Origin: Pseudomonadota bacterium
Lineage (GTDB): Bacteria; Pseudomonadota; Alphaproteobacteria; UBA8366
NCBI GenBank assembly: GCA_036339585.1
Contig: JAYZAS010000019.1
Location: forward strand, 1 to 64,000
Direction: 5' to 3'
DNA: 64,000 nt
In this document: one piece after another, positions 29,302-38,163 of the stretch
Layout: each line of letters opens with the position of its first letter
Numbering within the stretch: the stretch's first letter is position 1
The notes under the pieces: generated by a model
Told to the model about the DNA's origin: nothing
Seen by the model: the letters and a program-made list of their open reading frames with translations, nothing else
The model's database searches: none
Program-made: the position numbers and the translations under genes

Positions 29302-29715
29302 TTGGCCATCGCAGGCAAACCGAGGAATATTTTGCGTCACAAACCATCCGAGAGAAGTAAGTCTAATATCAGACCGGCAAGAAAACGCCCCGGTGTAACA
29401 AATACTTTAAATAGGGCAAAATCTGCCGTCGATGAGAAAGTAGCAGTTGCTCTCTCATACGATCCAAGGGATGAATACAGTGCTCCAGAAGTTGTAGCGA
29501 CCGGTCGTGGACATATCGCAGAGCAACTTCTTAAACTAGCTCTCGAATACGGAGTTAAAATACACGAAGACGCCGATTTAGCAGAAATACTTCATGCACT
29601 TGATATAGGCGACGAAATACCCGTCGAAGCTTTCGTCGCTGTAGCTGAAATATTACGCTACATTTACGATAATGAGGGCGTCCAACCACCGGAGATTGCC
29701 GCCAATGCCAAGTAA
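29302..29715 (+). CDS. Stand-alone FlhB C-terminal-like protein (FlhX type)
   Basis: A 137-residue soluble protein similar to the cytoplasmic domain of FlhB and its YscU/HrcU relatives: EKVAVALSYDPRD, APEVVATGRGHIAEQLLKLA and GDEIPVEAFVAVAEILRYIY align with the same blocks of the full FlhB at 25367. The NPTH cleavage motif is missing (the equivalent region is VDEKVAVAL). FlhX of Helicobacter, such a domain, can stand in for part of FlhB; in alphaproteobacteria it often neighbours fliK, which is not seen here. The first 40 residues are Arg/Lys-rich. The TTG start at 29302 is uncertain. Confidence 0.85.
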   Translation: MAIAGKPRNILRHKPSERSKSNIRPARKRPGVTNTLNRAKSAVDEKVAVALSYDPRDEYSAPEVVATGRGHIAEQLLKLALEYGVKIHEDADLAEILHALDIGDEIPVEAFVAVAEILRYIYDNEGVQPPEIAANAK

Positions 29716-30064
29716 ATCAGACCTTCTAAATGATATAAACGCCATGGCTACGGAAGTAGGCACAGCGATGGAAAAACTTCAAACTAATGAGATGGTGACT
29801 CTCGATGAGATCGAACCAAGGATCCGTGAAGTTATGGAGGCTGTTGCCGACTTGCCGCCTGATGACGCAGTAGAGATGCGGCCAGCGCTCGTATCACTCC
29901 TCGAAAAAATGGAAACTTTTTCAAGTTCATTACAAGAAAAAATAGATCAGCTGAGAATTATAGAAGCAGATACATCTCAAAATCCGCCTACTTCAAATAC
30001 GGATTCCACCGACATAACAGAAGACAACAAAAATCTGGATGAAGATATAAATGCGAAAGATTGA
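29705..30064 (+). CDS. Unknown flagellar-cluster protein, helical and acidic
   Basis: A 119-residue product I do not recognise. It starts at an ATG overlapping the end of the FlhB-like gene by 11 bases. Residues 1-85 look helical (DLLNDINAMATEVGTAMEKL, then a LVSLLEKMETFSSSLQEKI heptad-like stretch); the last 30 are acidic and polar, low in complexity. The size and helical make-up recall flagellar export chaperones of the FlgN/FliT kind, but this is only a resemblance. It lies between the FlhB-like gene and fliO, so a role in export or assembly is reasonable. Confidence 0.7.
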   Translation: MPSKSDLLNDINAMATEVGTAMEKLQTNEMVTLDEIEPRIREVMEAVADLPPDDAVEMRPALVSLLEKMETFSSSLQEKIDQLRIIEADTSQNPPTSNTDSTDITEDNKNLDEDINAKD

Positions 30065-30119
30065 AAGCCAAACACACTGCAAATAAATCGGTTCCAGCTT
30101 TATCTCGAGAACAGCCTAA

Positions 30120-30476
30120 ATGATAGAATTAGACTACTCCCGGTTCGTTTTGGCACTCATGATTGTCGTGGGGCTTATCGGCCTATTCGCTTTCGTGCTC
30201 CGTAGAATCGGATTCGGCGGTATAAGAACAAGTTCGAGTTCCGGACAGCAACGGCGCTTGAAAATACAAGAAGTAGCATCCATTGACGCGCGTCGGAAGT
30301 TAGTTTTAGTCCGCAGAGACGACACTGAACACCTCGTTTTGCTTGGCCTATCACAAGACTTGCTTATCGAGAGTGGCATCCCCGTTTCTGACAGCGACGA
30401 AACTTTTACAAAAGGCATAAAGGAAGAAAGCTCATTCAAACGGGCAATAACAGATGTGCTGAGTAAAACAAAATGA
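30120..30476 (+). CDS. fliO: Flagellar biosynthetic protein FliO
   Basis: A 118-residue protein with one N-terminal membrane helix (about residues 8-30) and a small cytoplasmic FliO/MopB domain (RLKIQEVASIDARRKLVLVRRDD, EHLVLLG). It aids stable assembly of FliP. Its stop overlaps fliP's start in ATGA, supporting the call. Confidence 0.88.
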   Translation: MIELDYSRFVLALMIVVGLIGLFAFVLRRIGFGGIRTSSSSGQQRRLKIQEVASIDARRKLVLVRRDDTEHLVLLGLSQDLLIESGIPVSDSDETFTKGIKEESSFKRAITDVLSKTK

Positions 30477-31261
30477 CTATACACTCACGCTTACCCCTTG
30501 ATGGCCATTTAGTAAGCAAAGGCGTCGTGCTTGTCATAATCGTGGGTGTGCTGATCCTATCCTGTAAGACGTCATTTGCACAAAACGTTACAATGGATTT
30601 TGGGCAAGGCGGTGCAGCCGCGGGTCGTATTGTGCAACTCATAGCTTTATTAACAGTGATTACGCTGGCACCTTCTATATTGGTGATGGTTACATCCTTT
30701 GTTCGTATTGTTGTAGTGCTGTCACTTCTTCGCACTGCTCTTGGCACCCAGGGCACACCGCCTAACACGGTCATCATTAGCCTCGCACTATTCATGACCT
30801 TTTTCATAATGCAACCCACACTTGAGAAAGTCTACGATGATGGAATATCACCCCTTATTTCCGAAAGTATTACTGAAGAGCAAGCCTTCGAAAGATCTGT
30901 AGCACCGCTGCATGCATTTATGATTAGGCATGTCCGCGACAAAGATTTGGCACTTTTTTTAGAAATGGCAAACGTGCCAAAAGTAGAGGAAGTAAAGAAT
31001 ACGCCACTACGAGCTCTTATCCCGGCTTACATGATATCAGAATTACGGCGTGCCTTCGAGATTGGCTTTTTAGTGTTCGTTCCCTTCTTGATCATAGATA
31101 TGGTGGTAGCCTCGGTGCTCATGTCCATGGGCATGATGATGCTACCTCCGGTAATGATCTCCTTACCCTTTAAACTGATATTCTTTGTGCTAGTTGACGG
31201 CTGGTACTTGATCACCGGAAGCCTAGTAAAAAGCTTTAATATTGGCGCGCCCATTGGTTAA
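30473..31261 (+). CDS. fliP: Flagellar export protein FliP
   Basis: A 262-residue export-gate protein with a cleavable-looking signal sequence (about residues 14-36, ending SFAQ) and the FliP family blocks SILVMVTSFVRIVVVLSLLR, ALGTQGTPPN, ISLALFMTFFIM and PAYMISELRRAFEIGF. It follows fliO with a four-base overlap. No gene follows on the plus strand until 40260. Confidence 0.96.
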   Translation: MTIHSRLPLDGHLVSKGVVLVIIVGVLILSCKTSFAQNVTMDFGQGGAAAGRIVQLIALLTVITLAPSILVMVTSFVRIVVVLSLLRTALGTQGTPPNTVIISLALFMTFFIMQPTLEKVYDDGISPLISESITEEQAFERSVAPLHAFMIRHVRDKDLALFLEMANVPKVEEVKNTPLRALIPAYMISELRRAFEIGFLVFVPFLIIDMVVASVLMSMGMMMLPPVMISLPFKLIFFVLVDGWYLITGSLVKSFNIGAPIG

Positions 31262-31381
31262 CCGTGGCATGCCAAGCTTATTTTTCATGTGAGGTATTTC
31301 ATTTTGTCCCACTTTAACACCAAGGGTGGTATTTAAATTTCGACTATCCGTATTTTGACTATTTACTTGATACGTCCTAAA

Positions 31382-34300
31382 TCATTTCTCTTTCGACTCA
31401 CTTTTCAAAAGTCGCTTTCGGTAATTGTCCAAAAATGCTTCAAAGTTGTCGATTTCAGTTATTTTTTTGGATATGCCTTCCATGTCACCCGTCACTGTCT
31501 GACGTGGACTGGCTATGTACGAAAAAGAATCACCCAATGGACTATTTTTCATTGCCGGGCCGTATAGCTCCCGAGCCAGTTTAAGTCCTTGTTCGTCCTC
31601 ATCAAGACGCATCGCTACGGCCCAATTAAGGACCCTCTGCGCACCTTTAAGATCGTATCGATCTTTCGTTAAAGGCTCACCCGCTAACCGCTGCAACACC
31701 TTACCTGCCTCGCGATAATTCTTGCCTCTCCAATAAATATCTGCACGCAACTGATCAGCAGCAATACTCACATCGCCAGCAAGAAGTGCTATTGCCTCGT
31801 CATCTTTGCCAAGCTCGAACATGGCTTTAGCACGGATCCGTCGCCTATCATCTTGGGTATTTTGTGATAACCCGGGACTAAAAGTAGCCCTAAGTGTCTG
31901 AAGAGCCTCACGTGGCTTCCGGTTCATCAGGTGGACGAGTGCTAATCTAGTGCCTGCTTGTGACTTCTTGACGCCTTTGAGCCTAAAGCGGATATGATGT
32001 GCCAGCAAATCTGTCGCACGATCTAAAAGATCTACATCAACCAACCTGTCGGCAAGACGTCCAATCATAAAATCTCCATCCGGCCCGGCGGGCGTGAGCT
32101 CCCGATATTCGTCAAATATAGCCAATGACGTAAGTGGTTGTAACTTATCCGCTTCCCCGTCTAAAAAAAGTTTCCTAAAAGTTTTTGTCATCCGCTTGGC
32201 TATATCAACAGTACGTTTACTTTTGGGGAAATTGCTCATCGCAACACGCAAGCGTAGCAAACCCTTACTATATTCGCCTTTATCAAGATAATGATTTCCA
32301 AGTGTCTCTAAGACGTTCAATTCAAGCTCGTCACCACGCCAACGATAGCGAAGCCGCTCTAGACGCTCTATGGCCTGATCTCTAGTCACTATTTCTTGTT
32401 TTATACCCAATTTGATTAAGGCTAATTCGCTTCGCGCTCCGCTAAACGGATCCCCACTGTCCTTAGACTGCTGCCAAAATGTCTCTGCACTATCTAAGTC
32501 GCCGTTTGCCCTTGCAAGAAGTCCCAAACTATATTTAAGCCGTGCCCGATGATCACGCCGCATATTCTTTTCGTTTGGTTTGATAAGGTCCACCCAATCT
32601 TTTGCTGATTCTGAATTGAATGAACGAAGCGCCGCCTCAATTCTCTCCAGACCAATTATGGTTTTCAATGGCTCGGGATAAGTTCTGAGTACCGTATCAC
32701 TATTGCGAAAATCAGACGATGCCTGTTTCCACTCGCCACGTCTTGCATTTAAAAAGCCACGCCAGAGTTTGGCTTCACGGAATTTGTTTAAACGCGGATC
32801 ATCAAGATCCTCTCTTGCTAGAACTAAACGATTAGAGAGCACCCGAGATGCGCCCCGCAATGCGATAAATTCTGTTCGCATCTTCATTTTTGGATTAACT
32901 CGCTCGAGAACGCGAAGAATTCCCAAAGCTTCAGGTCCAAGACCTCGAGCAAAATAGAAGCGTGCAAGGTTCAGTCGAGCTTGCTCTCGCTGCGCCTCAG
33001 GCACTTCAACTACACTCAGTAAAGCTGCCTGCCGTTCAGGTATAAAATCAGCATCTCCGCCGTTTTTCCAAACCTGCGGCTCAAACAGTCTCTCGCCAAG
33101 CAATGGATCATTCCGTATTTTATTTTCCTCAGGGGAAATGGCTGATACAAATAACCCTCCATCAGTAGCCACAAGCATTCCCCTGCCACCCGAATTTCCG
33201 AGGCTTAATTGGTCCGACAGAGGAATCAGTGCTACTCCTTGGCTTGATGCCAACACCTGAAATTCAGGATAGACGTGCTTTTCCCCTATACCCCTTCCAG
33301 GCACCGCCATGGGCGCAACCTTTATCGAATCACCAATATCAGGATCCTTGATTGTAACTATGCTGTCAGCTGCAACACCAGCAAAAAGGAGCTGAGCCCC
33401 CCCTCCTTCATCAGCTGTAAAATCAATTGGTATCGGAATGTCGGGGGTGATAGGCCAACTACCAAAACTAACTTCCCAATTTGTGCCTATTTGGCTCACT
33501 TTTGGGTTTATTCCTGCCTTGGTTTTGAGGCGTAATACCGTGGCTTCATTAGCAGGAAGCTGTACAATATTACTTACCAGCGTTTGGCCAGCGGCCCTGA
33601 GTGAGTCCAGCTTGAGCGGCTTTGCACGGTCGAAAACCACCCAAATAAAATCCCCTCGCCGAAACACCGCAGCACCGACAGATTCTGGCCAACCAAAGAC
33701 AAAGCTGACAGATTTTGACAAAGCTTCATTGTCGACACCATTCGCGTTGTTATTAGATTTTGCAGACGATCTTAGAGATCGGTCGGCCTTATTCTGCACA
33801 AAGAGTTTAGATAGGGTTTTTTGAGCGGTTTCCTTGTCTACCTTCAGGTTCACCGAAGGTGGTGATTTGGAAGCTGCTTTAACCGATGGAGCCGGTAATA
33901 ATTTTGGTGATATTTCAACCTTTGGCGTTGGAGCCGCCTGCGGCGTTACATTAGGCACCACTTCAGCTTTTTCCTCGCTAACTGCACCTGGCAATACTAC
34001 TGAAGAAACTTTGTCATTGGCTGTGGCAGCTATAGAAGAGTTTTGAATAATCTTGCTTTTATTTGCAGTATGCTCTCGCTGTTTTTTAGTCCCGGCGAGT
34101 GACTTTAAACCAACAGCCTTTTTGATACTTTTTCTATCAACTGATTTAGGTTTTGATAACGCCAACCCTCTCGAATTCCCTGACTTTTTCTGTTTGCCCC
34201 CCCCCGAGATATTTACCGATTCTGTGTTTGTTGTTTCCGATGGTACATTTGAACTTTTTGCTTTCTTACGTGGCTCAACACGACTTATTTTTGACGGGAT

Positions 34301-35053
34301 AATCCGCTTAGCATTCTTTTCTGCTGCAGGTTTGGGATCATAGATATCCAATACAATACGATTACCAGCACGAAAACTGCGCGATGCTCGGTTAGGGGTT
34401 TTTTCAACAGAGAATTCTAATCGCCCAGCGAGATTTAAAGCGATCGGATTGGTTATACCTGATGGCAAACGTTTTTTTAGCTTAGGTAGATCAAGTTTAG
34501 CCTCTTGATCAAAACTAAGCGAAACCTTTGTGGGCGAACTGCGAACACGATAGTTAATTCTGCGTTTCCAATCGAACACCAAGCGTGTGAATCCCTTATT
34601 ACTGCCTACCCTAACGTTAATGCTAGTTGGCGCCTCGGCTTTAGGAAGAGCCAGCCTCTTCCCCTCTATTTCATTTACTCCTAAACGTCTCAGATCTAAA
34701 ATAATTGAATTACCCCGGGGGTATGTTCGAAGCTGAAAGTTACCTTTCAAACCGAACGTCACCACCCGTCCTTGGCCGGAGACTGTACCTTCAACAAGGT
34801 AGTCTTTCAGAGTTATTGGTAACTGTTTCAAATCAGAATTAAACTGACGTTCAAAACTAACAATTAGTTTGCTGCCGTTTATCACCGCCTGATATTTTAC
34901 CGGGCGTGGCCAATCGAAAACAATTCTTCCGAAACTTTCGCGCGCCCACCCTTGAACTGCTACTTTTTCCTGGGCTGACAACGGAGCGATCAAAGTTGTT
35001 CCGTAGATAGCCGCTGCATATGCCACAATCCTGAAAATGAGTGTGAGCCTCAT
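31382..35053 (-). CDS. Giant secreted TPR protein of the motB operon
   Basis: A 1223-residue exported protein (signal peptide about 1-27). N-terminal repeats with GRIVFDWPRPVKYQ and TRLVFDWKRRINYR resemble AMIN-type beta domains. Residues about 245-440 form a low-complexity Ser/Lys/Ala-rich linker. A beta-rich part follows (about 450-640), then a long helical array of TPR-like repeats (about 680-1195) with an interspersed REAKLWRGFLNARRGEWKQA segment. Its ATG overlaps the motB-like stop, so it belongs to the motor operon. AMIN domains bind peptidoglycan; a periplasmic scaffold around the stator is a reasonable inference, not shown. Confidence 0.75.
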   Translation of the reverse strand: MRLTLIFRIVAYAAAIYGTTLIAPLSAQEKVAVQGWARESFGRIVFDWPRPVKYQAVINGSKLIVSFERQFNSDLKQLPITLKDYLVEGTVSGQGRVVTFGLKGNFQLRTYPRGNSIILDLRRLGVNEIEGKRLALPKAEAPTSINVRVGSNKGFTRLVFDWKRRINYRVRSSPTKVSLSFDQEAKLDLPKLKKRLPSGITNPIALNLAGRLEFSVEKTPNRASRSFRAGNRIVLDIYDPKPAAEKNAKRIIPSKISRVEPRKKAKSSNVPSETTNTESVNISGGGKQKKSGNSRGLALSKPKSVDRKSIKKAVGLKSLAGTKKQREHTANKSKIIQNSSIAATANDKVSSVVLPGAVSEEKAEVVPNVTPQAAPTPKVEISPKLLPAPSVKAASKSPPSVNLKVDKETAQKTLSKLFVQNKADRSLRSSAKSNNNANGVDNEALSKSVSFVFGWPESVGAAVFRRGDFIWVVFDRAKPLKLDSLRAAGQTLVSNIVQLPANEATVLRLKTKAGINPKVSQIGTNWEVSFGSWPITPDIPIPIDFTADEGGGAQLLFAGVAADSIVTIKDPDIGDSIKVAPMAVPGRGIGEKHVYPEFQVLASSQGVALIPLSDQLSLGNSGGRGMLVATDGGLFVSAISPEENKIRNDPLLGERLFEPQVWKNGGDADFIPERQAALLSVVEVPEAQREQARLNLARFYFARGLGPEALGILRVLERVNPKMKMRTEFIALRGASRVLSNRLVLAREDLDDPRLNKFREAKLWRGFLNARRGEWKQASSDFRNSDTVLRTYPEPLKTIIGLERIEAALRSFNSESAKDWVDLIKPNEKNMRRDHRARLKYSLGLLARANGDLDSAETFWQQSKDSGDPFSGARSELALIKLGIKQEIVTRDQAIERLERLRYRWRGDELELNVLETLGNHYLDKGEYSKGLLRLRVAMSNFPKSKRTVDIAKRMTKTFRKLFLDGEADKLQPLTSLAIFDEYRELTPAGPDGDFMIGRLADRLVDVDLLDRATDLLAHHIRFRLKGVKKSQAGTRLALVHLMNRKPREALQTLRATFSPGLSQNTQDDRRRIRAKAMFELGKDDEAIALLAGDVSIAADQLRADIYWRGKNYREAGKVLQRLAGEPLTKDRYDLKGAQRVLNWAVAMRLDEDEQGLKLARELYGPAMKNSPLGDSFSYIASPRQTVTGDMEGISKKITEIDNFEAFLDNYRKRLLKSESKEK

Positions 35054-35772
35054 CTGAAATCGCCTTTTTCAGGATGAATTATTATATCAACACGTCTCGC
35101 CAATTTATCTGGCCAACCAGAGGCGAAGCGTTCATCGAGCAACTGAGACTGCGACGCACCATGCCCGAGAACTACAAGCATTTTGTTATAGCCACTTTTT
35201 TCAAGTTCAGTTGAAACTGCCAATGCTCGAGCCAATGACAGCTTCCAATCAGACGCTAAAATCTCATTGTGATCTTCATTCGGTGCACTGTGCCCCTCAA
35301 TATCAATTCGATTTCCAAGTGTCGAAATTACACCGCCTAGGTTGAATAGTATTTTCTTGGCTTGGTCGGATAAATCTGCTTCACCAGCACTGAAAAGAGC
35401 TTCATCGGGTAAAGTCACAATTAAGGAATTCTGCACTTGGTAAACACCTGTTGTTTTTAATATTGGATCTGCCTTAAATGTCTCCTTTAATACTTCACTG
35501 AGATAGCCGAGCGGTAATGCAGGTGCACGCTCTCTAAAAGTTGGTGCAGCATTCTTGCCTGGAATTGGCTCCTCCCTCTCAAGACCGGATTTGGATGAAG
35601 CCAGCCCGGGAACTAATTCTTGCCATTTCTCTGATTGCAGTGTTGACATGGAAAACAGCAGGACAAAAAACGTTGTCAATATTGCGGTGAGGTCTCCGAA
35701 ACTTAAGAGCCATGAAGGAGCCGCTCCTTTTTCCGTTTTGCTTCGAACTTCGAAGTTGTTGAAGTTGACCAT
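35050..35772 (-). CDS. motB: MotB-like stator/peptidoglycan-binding protein
   Basis: A 240-residue protein with one membrane helix (about 20-42) containing the proton-accepting Asp, D27, in SFGDLTAILTTFF, and a C-terminal OmpA/MotB domain with IDIEGHSAPNEDHN, SLARALAVSTEL and KLARRVDIII that binds peptidoglycan. The order of elements matches MotB. No motA is in the window, so it must be elsewhere or the protein serves another complex. It is preceded by a related OmpA-like gene and followed, with overlap, by the giant TPR gene. Confidence 0.8.
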   Translation of the reverse strand: MVNFNNFEVRSKTEKGAAPSWLLSFGDLTAILTTFFVLLFSMSTLQSEKWQELVPGLASSKSGLEREEPIPGKNAAPTFRERAPALPLGYLSEVLKETFKADPILKTTGVYQVQNSLIVTLPDEALFSAGEADLSDQAKKILFNLGGVISTLGNRIDIEGHSAPNEDHNEILASDWKLSLARALAVSTELEKSGYNKMLVVLGHGASQSQLLDERFASGWPDKLARRVDIIIHPEKGDFR

Positions 35773-36453
35773 CTACCGCACCAGTCTTTGTAATTTGTAT
35801 TTCAGCTGACTGATATTATTTATTCCAAATTTTACCAGCACCGAATTTTCTTTGCCTTCATACAACCCTAACGAAACTCTGGATGCCGGAGCACCAAAAT
35901 CTATAATTTTCTGAGCGAGCACTTCCGCACGTTTAATAGCTAATTCTGTGTCATGCTGCATTCGTCTGCTAGGTTCATTTTTACAGCTAAAAATTAGTTG
36001 AATGTAGCTGACAAAGCCTGGCGTCTCAGCACTCAATGCAGTTGCTGTCCGATTAAGCAAATCGTGACGGTCACGTCTCAATTGTGCCTCGCCGCCAAGA
36101 AAAAGTTCATTCGCTGATAAAATGATCTGTACATTGTTTGGCATATGCGAGGTTATGAGATTTTCTCTTTCGACAAAACTAACCCACAAATACTTTATCT
36201 TTGACAGAAATGCTTCTGGTGAAAGCATTTTCCCGAAGACGGGCAAAATAGACCGATCAGGACCATCAGAAAAATTGTTTGTTTGAAAGGTCTCTGCGAG
36301 CGAAATCAACACACCCCTTACTTTACTCGCTTCAAATTTTGCGGTGGCGTTCAGAAGTATGAAAAAAGCGAGCAGCAACAGAAAAAGGCATATCAACAAG
36401 TAAGGGTTCTTGTTTTCTGACAGGAGTAATTTCTGTTTATCATATCGATTCAT
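35773..36453 (-). CDS. MotB/OmpA-like membrane protein without the stator aspartate
   Basis: A 226-residue protein with a cytoplasmic N-terminus, one membrane helix (about 17-40, LLICLFLLLLAFFILLNAT) lacking an acidic residue, and a C-terminal domain distantly like OmpA (KRAEVLAQKIIDFGAP, RVSLGLYEG). It ends right where the MotB-like gene begins. It is plausibly a divergent MotB paralogue acting as a structural partner, but the similarity is weak and could be only topological. Confidence 0.65.
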   Translation of the reverse strand: MNRYDKQKLLLSENKNPYLLICLFLLLLAFFILLNATAKFEASKVRGVLISLAETFQTNNFSDGPDRSILPVFGKMLSPEAFLSKIKYLWVSFVERENLITSHMPNNVQIILSANELFLGGEAQLRRDRHDLLNRTATALSAETPGFVSYIQLIFSCKNEPSRRMQHDTELAIKRAEVLAQKIIDFGAPASRVSLGLYEGKENSVLVKFGINNISQLKYKLQRLVR

Positions 36454-36498
36454 CTGAAAACCATAGCTCCGTTACGCAAAAAACAGCCTGACATAAAG

Positions 36499-36885
36499 TT
36501 AAAAATTACCTACTAAGGTTGTTAATTTAGATTTCAATTCTGCCACATTGAAGGGTGTTTGAATGTAAGTGGAAAATTTAGCAAATGACGGATCAGTTAT
36601 TTCAGACTTCTTGCCTTGGCCAGTCACTAAAAAACAGGGAGTATCTTTAAATTTACGATCCGAACAAATTTTATCTATCACACCCAGTCCCCCCACATGA
36701 ACCATGTTATCATCTGCTATAACCAAGCCGTATTCCTTGCAATGCAGCATTTCCACAGCTATTTTTCCTCCAGGAGATTGATCGATATTCTTAAGCCCCA
36801 GTTGCTTAAGTAAGTTACGGACAATCTGGCGCATTTCCAAATGATCATCGATAATTAGGACGGGCATATTCAGGTCAACATTCAA
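36499..36885 (-). CDS. Single-domain response regulator (CheY-like), atypical
   Basis: A 128-residue receiver domain. Metal and phospho-acceptor residues are kept: D13 and D14 (IIDDH), D58 (VIADDNM) and the switch threonine T88 (FLVTGQG). The invariant lysine of receivers (usually KP before the last helix) is threonine T110 in YIQTPF. That change usually alters phosphorylation-induced switching. It sits within the fliL-motB unit, so it probably acts on the flagellar motor or its assembly; binding to the nearby FliM N-terminus is an inference. Confidence 0.85.
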   Translation of the reverse strand: MNVDLNMPVLIIDDHLEMRQIVRNLLKQLGLKNIDQSPGGKIAVEMLHCKEYGLVIADDNMVHVGGLGVIDKICSDRKFKDTPCFLVTGQGKKSEITDPSFAKFSTYIQTPFNVAELKSKLTTLVGNF

Positions 36886-36980
36886 CTTCGTCGCGCCTCC
36901 TGAAACTAAAAAACTTCTACCTCAAACAGCCTTGAACCCCACCCACGATACCTCGAGCACAAATTCGACAAACTCTCTAT

Positions 36981-37658
36981 TTATTTTGGCAGGGAAAATG
37001 GTTTCTTTTGCTCAGCTAGCTCGCGTGTAACAACACGGGCTTTTTTCACTTCCATAGCTGAAATGATCATTGCCACCTTCCGAACACTCATTTTAGCAAC
37101 AACTCCCATTAAAACATTCATATCAAGTTCATTAAAAATTCGCGCAGCATCTTTTGGTTTCATGCTTTCATAAATTTTTACCAAATTTTGCAACCGAGCC
37201 TTTTCTTTCTCATCGGCCGCACCCAACAATGATTTGATATCCTGACGTATCTTTTTTAATTCGCCCTGCTTGGTGACTAATTTCAATTCTGCAGCTTGCA
37301 ACAAACCCTCTCGACGCGTTATCTGCCGCTCCCGACGATCTAACGCCTTGCGACGCTGAGACAGTTCCTGAAGAATCAAAATTTCGGAACGACTGAACTC
37401 TAAGGGATCGATATTTTCTTCCTGAACTTTATCACCAGGCTGAGTTGAAACAGGCGACTTTCTTGTTTTGTTCGCCTTCTCCTCGTCGGATTTCTTTACC
37501 TGTGGGTCAAGCTGCGGCGTCTCCTGCGCTCGCGCTGTTTGCACTTCAATACCCCCCTCAATATCACCGAACTCAACCCAAATGGAGCCCGCCTTTATAG
37601 TCAGAATTAAACTGGCAACGAAAATAAATACCGGCAACAAACGAACACGGCTAAGCAT
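36981..37658 (-). CDS. motE: MotE-family periplasmic protein (MgtE-N-like domain)
   Basis: A 225-residue protein with an N-terminal membrane or signal segment (about 7-25), a polar linker, a coiled coil (about 90-150, rich in RRERQITRREG-type heptads) and a C-terminal MgtE intracellular-N-like domain with MKPKDAARIFNELDMNVLMG. In rhizobia MotE is a periplasmic chaperone of the motor protein MotC. Four bases separate it from the DUF6468 gene. The call rests on architecture and position. Confidence 0.8.
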   Translation of the reverse strand: MLSRVRLLPVFIFVASLILTIKAGSIWVEFGDIEGGIEVQTARAQETPQLDPQVKKSDEEKANKTRKSPVSTQPGDKVQEENIDPLEFSRSEILILQELSQRRKALDRRERQITRREGLLQAAELKLVTKQGELKKIRQDIKSLLGAADEKEKARLQNLVKIYESMKPKDAARIFNELDMNVLMGVVAKMSVRKVAMIISAMEVKKARVVTRELAEQKKPFSLPK

Positions 37659-37662
37659 TTTT

Positions 37663-38160
37663 TCACCTCATGCCTTCTAGAGCTCTGAGAAGATCCGATT
37701 TTTTTTCTTGGCGCTTGCTCTCGGTATCGATACCGTCATCCTGTTTTAGGCTTAAATCCGAAACACTCTCGTCATCTGAGGCAGCGGCCACGGATTTATC
37801 TTGCGATCTACCAAAACTCTTTGGTTGAGATCGCCGACCAGTATTAATTGCGGCCTCTAACCTGTCAGCCATTTCATTGGCCCGCTCTACCATAAATGAT
37901 AGTTCATCGCGCAACTTAACTGCATTCACTACTTTTTCTTCCAGCACCTCCACCGTTTCACTAGCCTTACTTTTGAGCCTTAAAATACTATCTTCAGCGC
38001 GCTCCGTGGATGTAGCAAATGTCGTCAGCAATTTTTCCAACTCAAACTTATCGTTTCTTAGATCACTAAGTTTCTCGTTAAGGCGCCAAGCATAATAAAT
38101 CATCATTGCCAACATACCCACGAGCAATATCTCGAATAAAATGGAGATTTCGGGGAACAT
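37663..38160 (-). CDS. DUF6468-type flagellar-cluster membrane protein
   Basis: A 165-residue protein with one N-terminal membrane helix (about 5-25), then a long coiled-coil-like stretch (30-105: LSDLRNDKFELEKLLTTFA, VNAVKLRDELSFMVERANEM) and a polar tail. It lies between fliM and motE, a position in which DUF6468 proteins are found in alphaproteobacteria. The biochemical role is unknown. Confidence 0.75.
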   Translation of the reverse strand: MFPEISILFEILLVGMLAMMIYYAWRLNEKLSDLRNDKFELEKLLTTFATSTERAEDSILRLKSKASETVEVLEEKVVNAVKLRDELSFMVERANEMADRLEAAINTGRRSQPKSFGRSQDKSVAAASDDESVSDLSLKQDDGIDTESKRQEKKSDLLRALEGMR

Positions 38161-38163
38161 AAA

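Noticed and set aside
31262-31381. Terminator between convergent fliP and the giant TPR gene
   Set aside because: Only a very short stem (CACC-AAGG-GTGG) was found, too weak to call.
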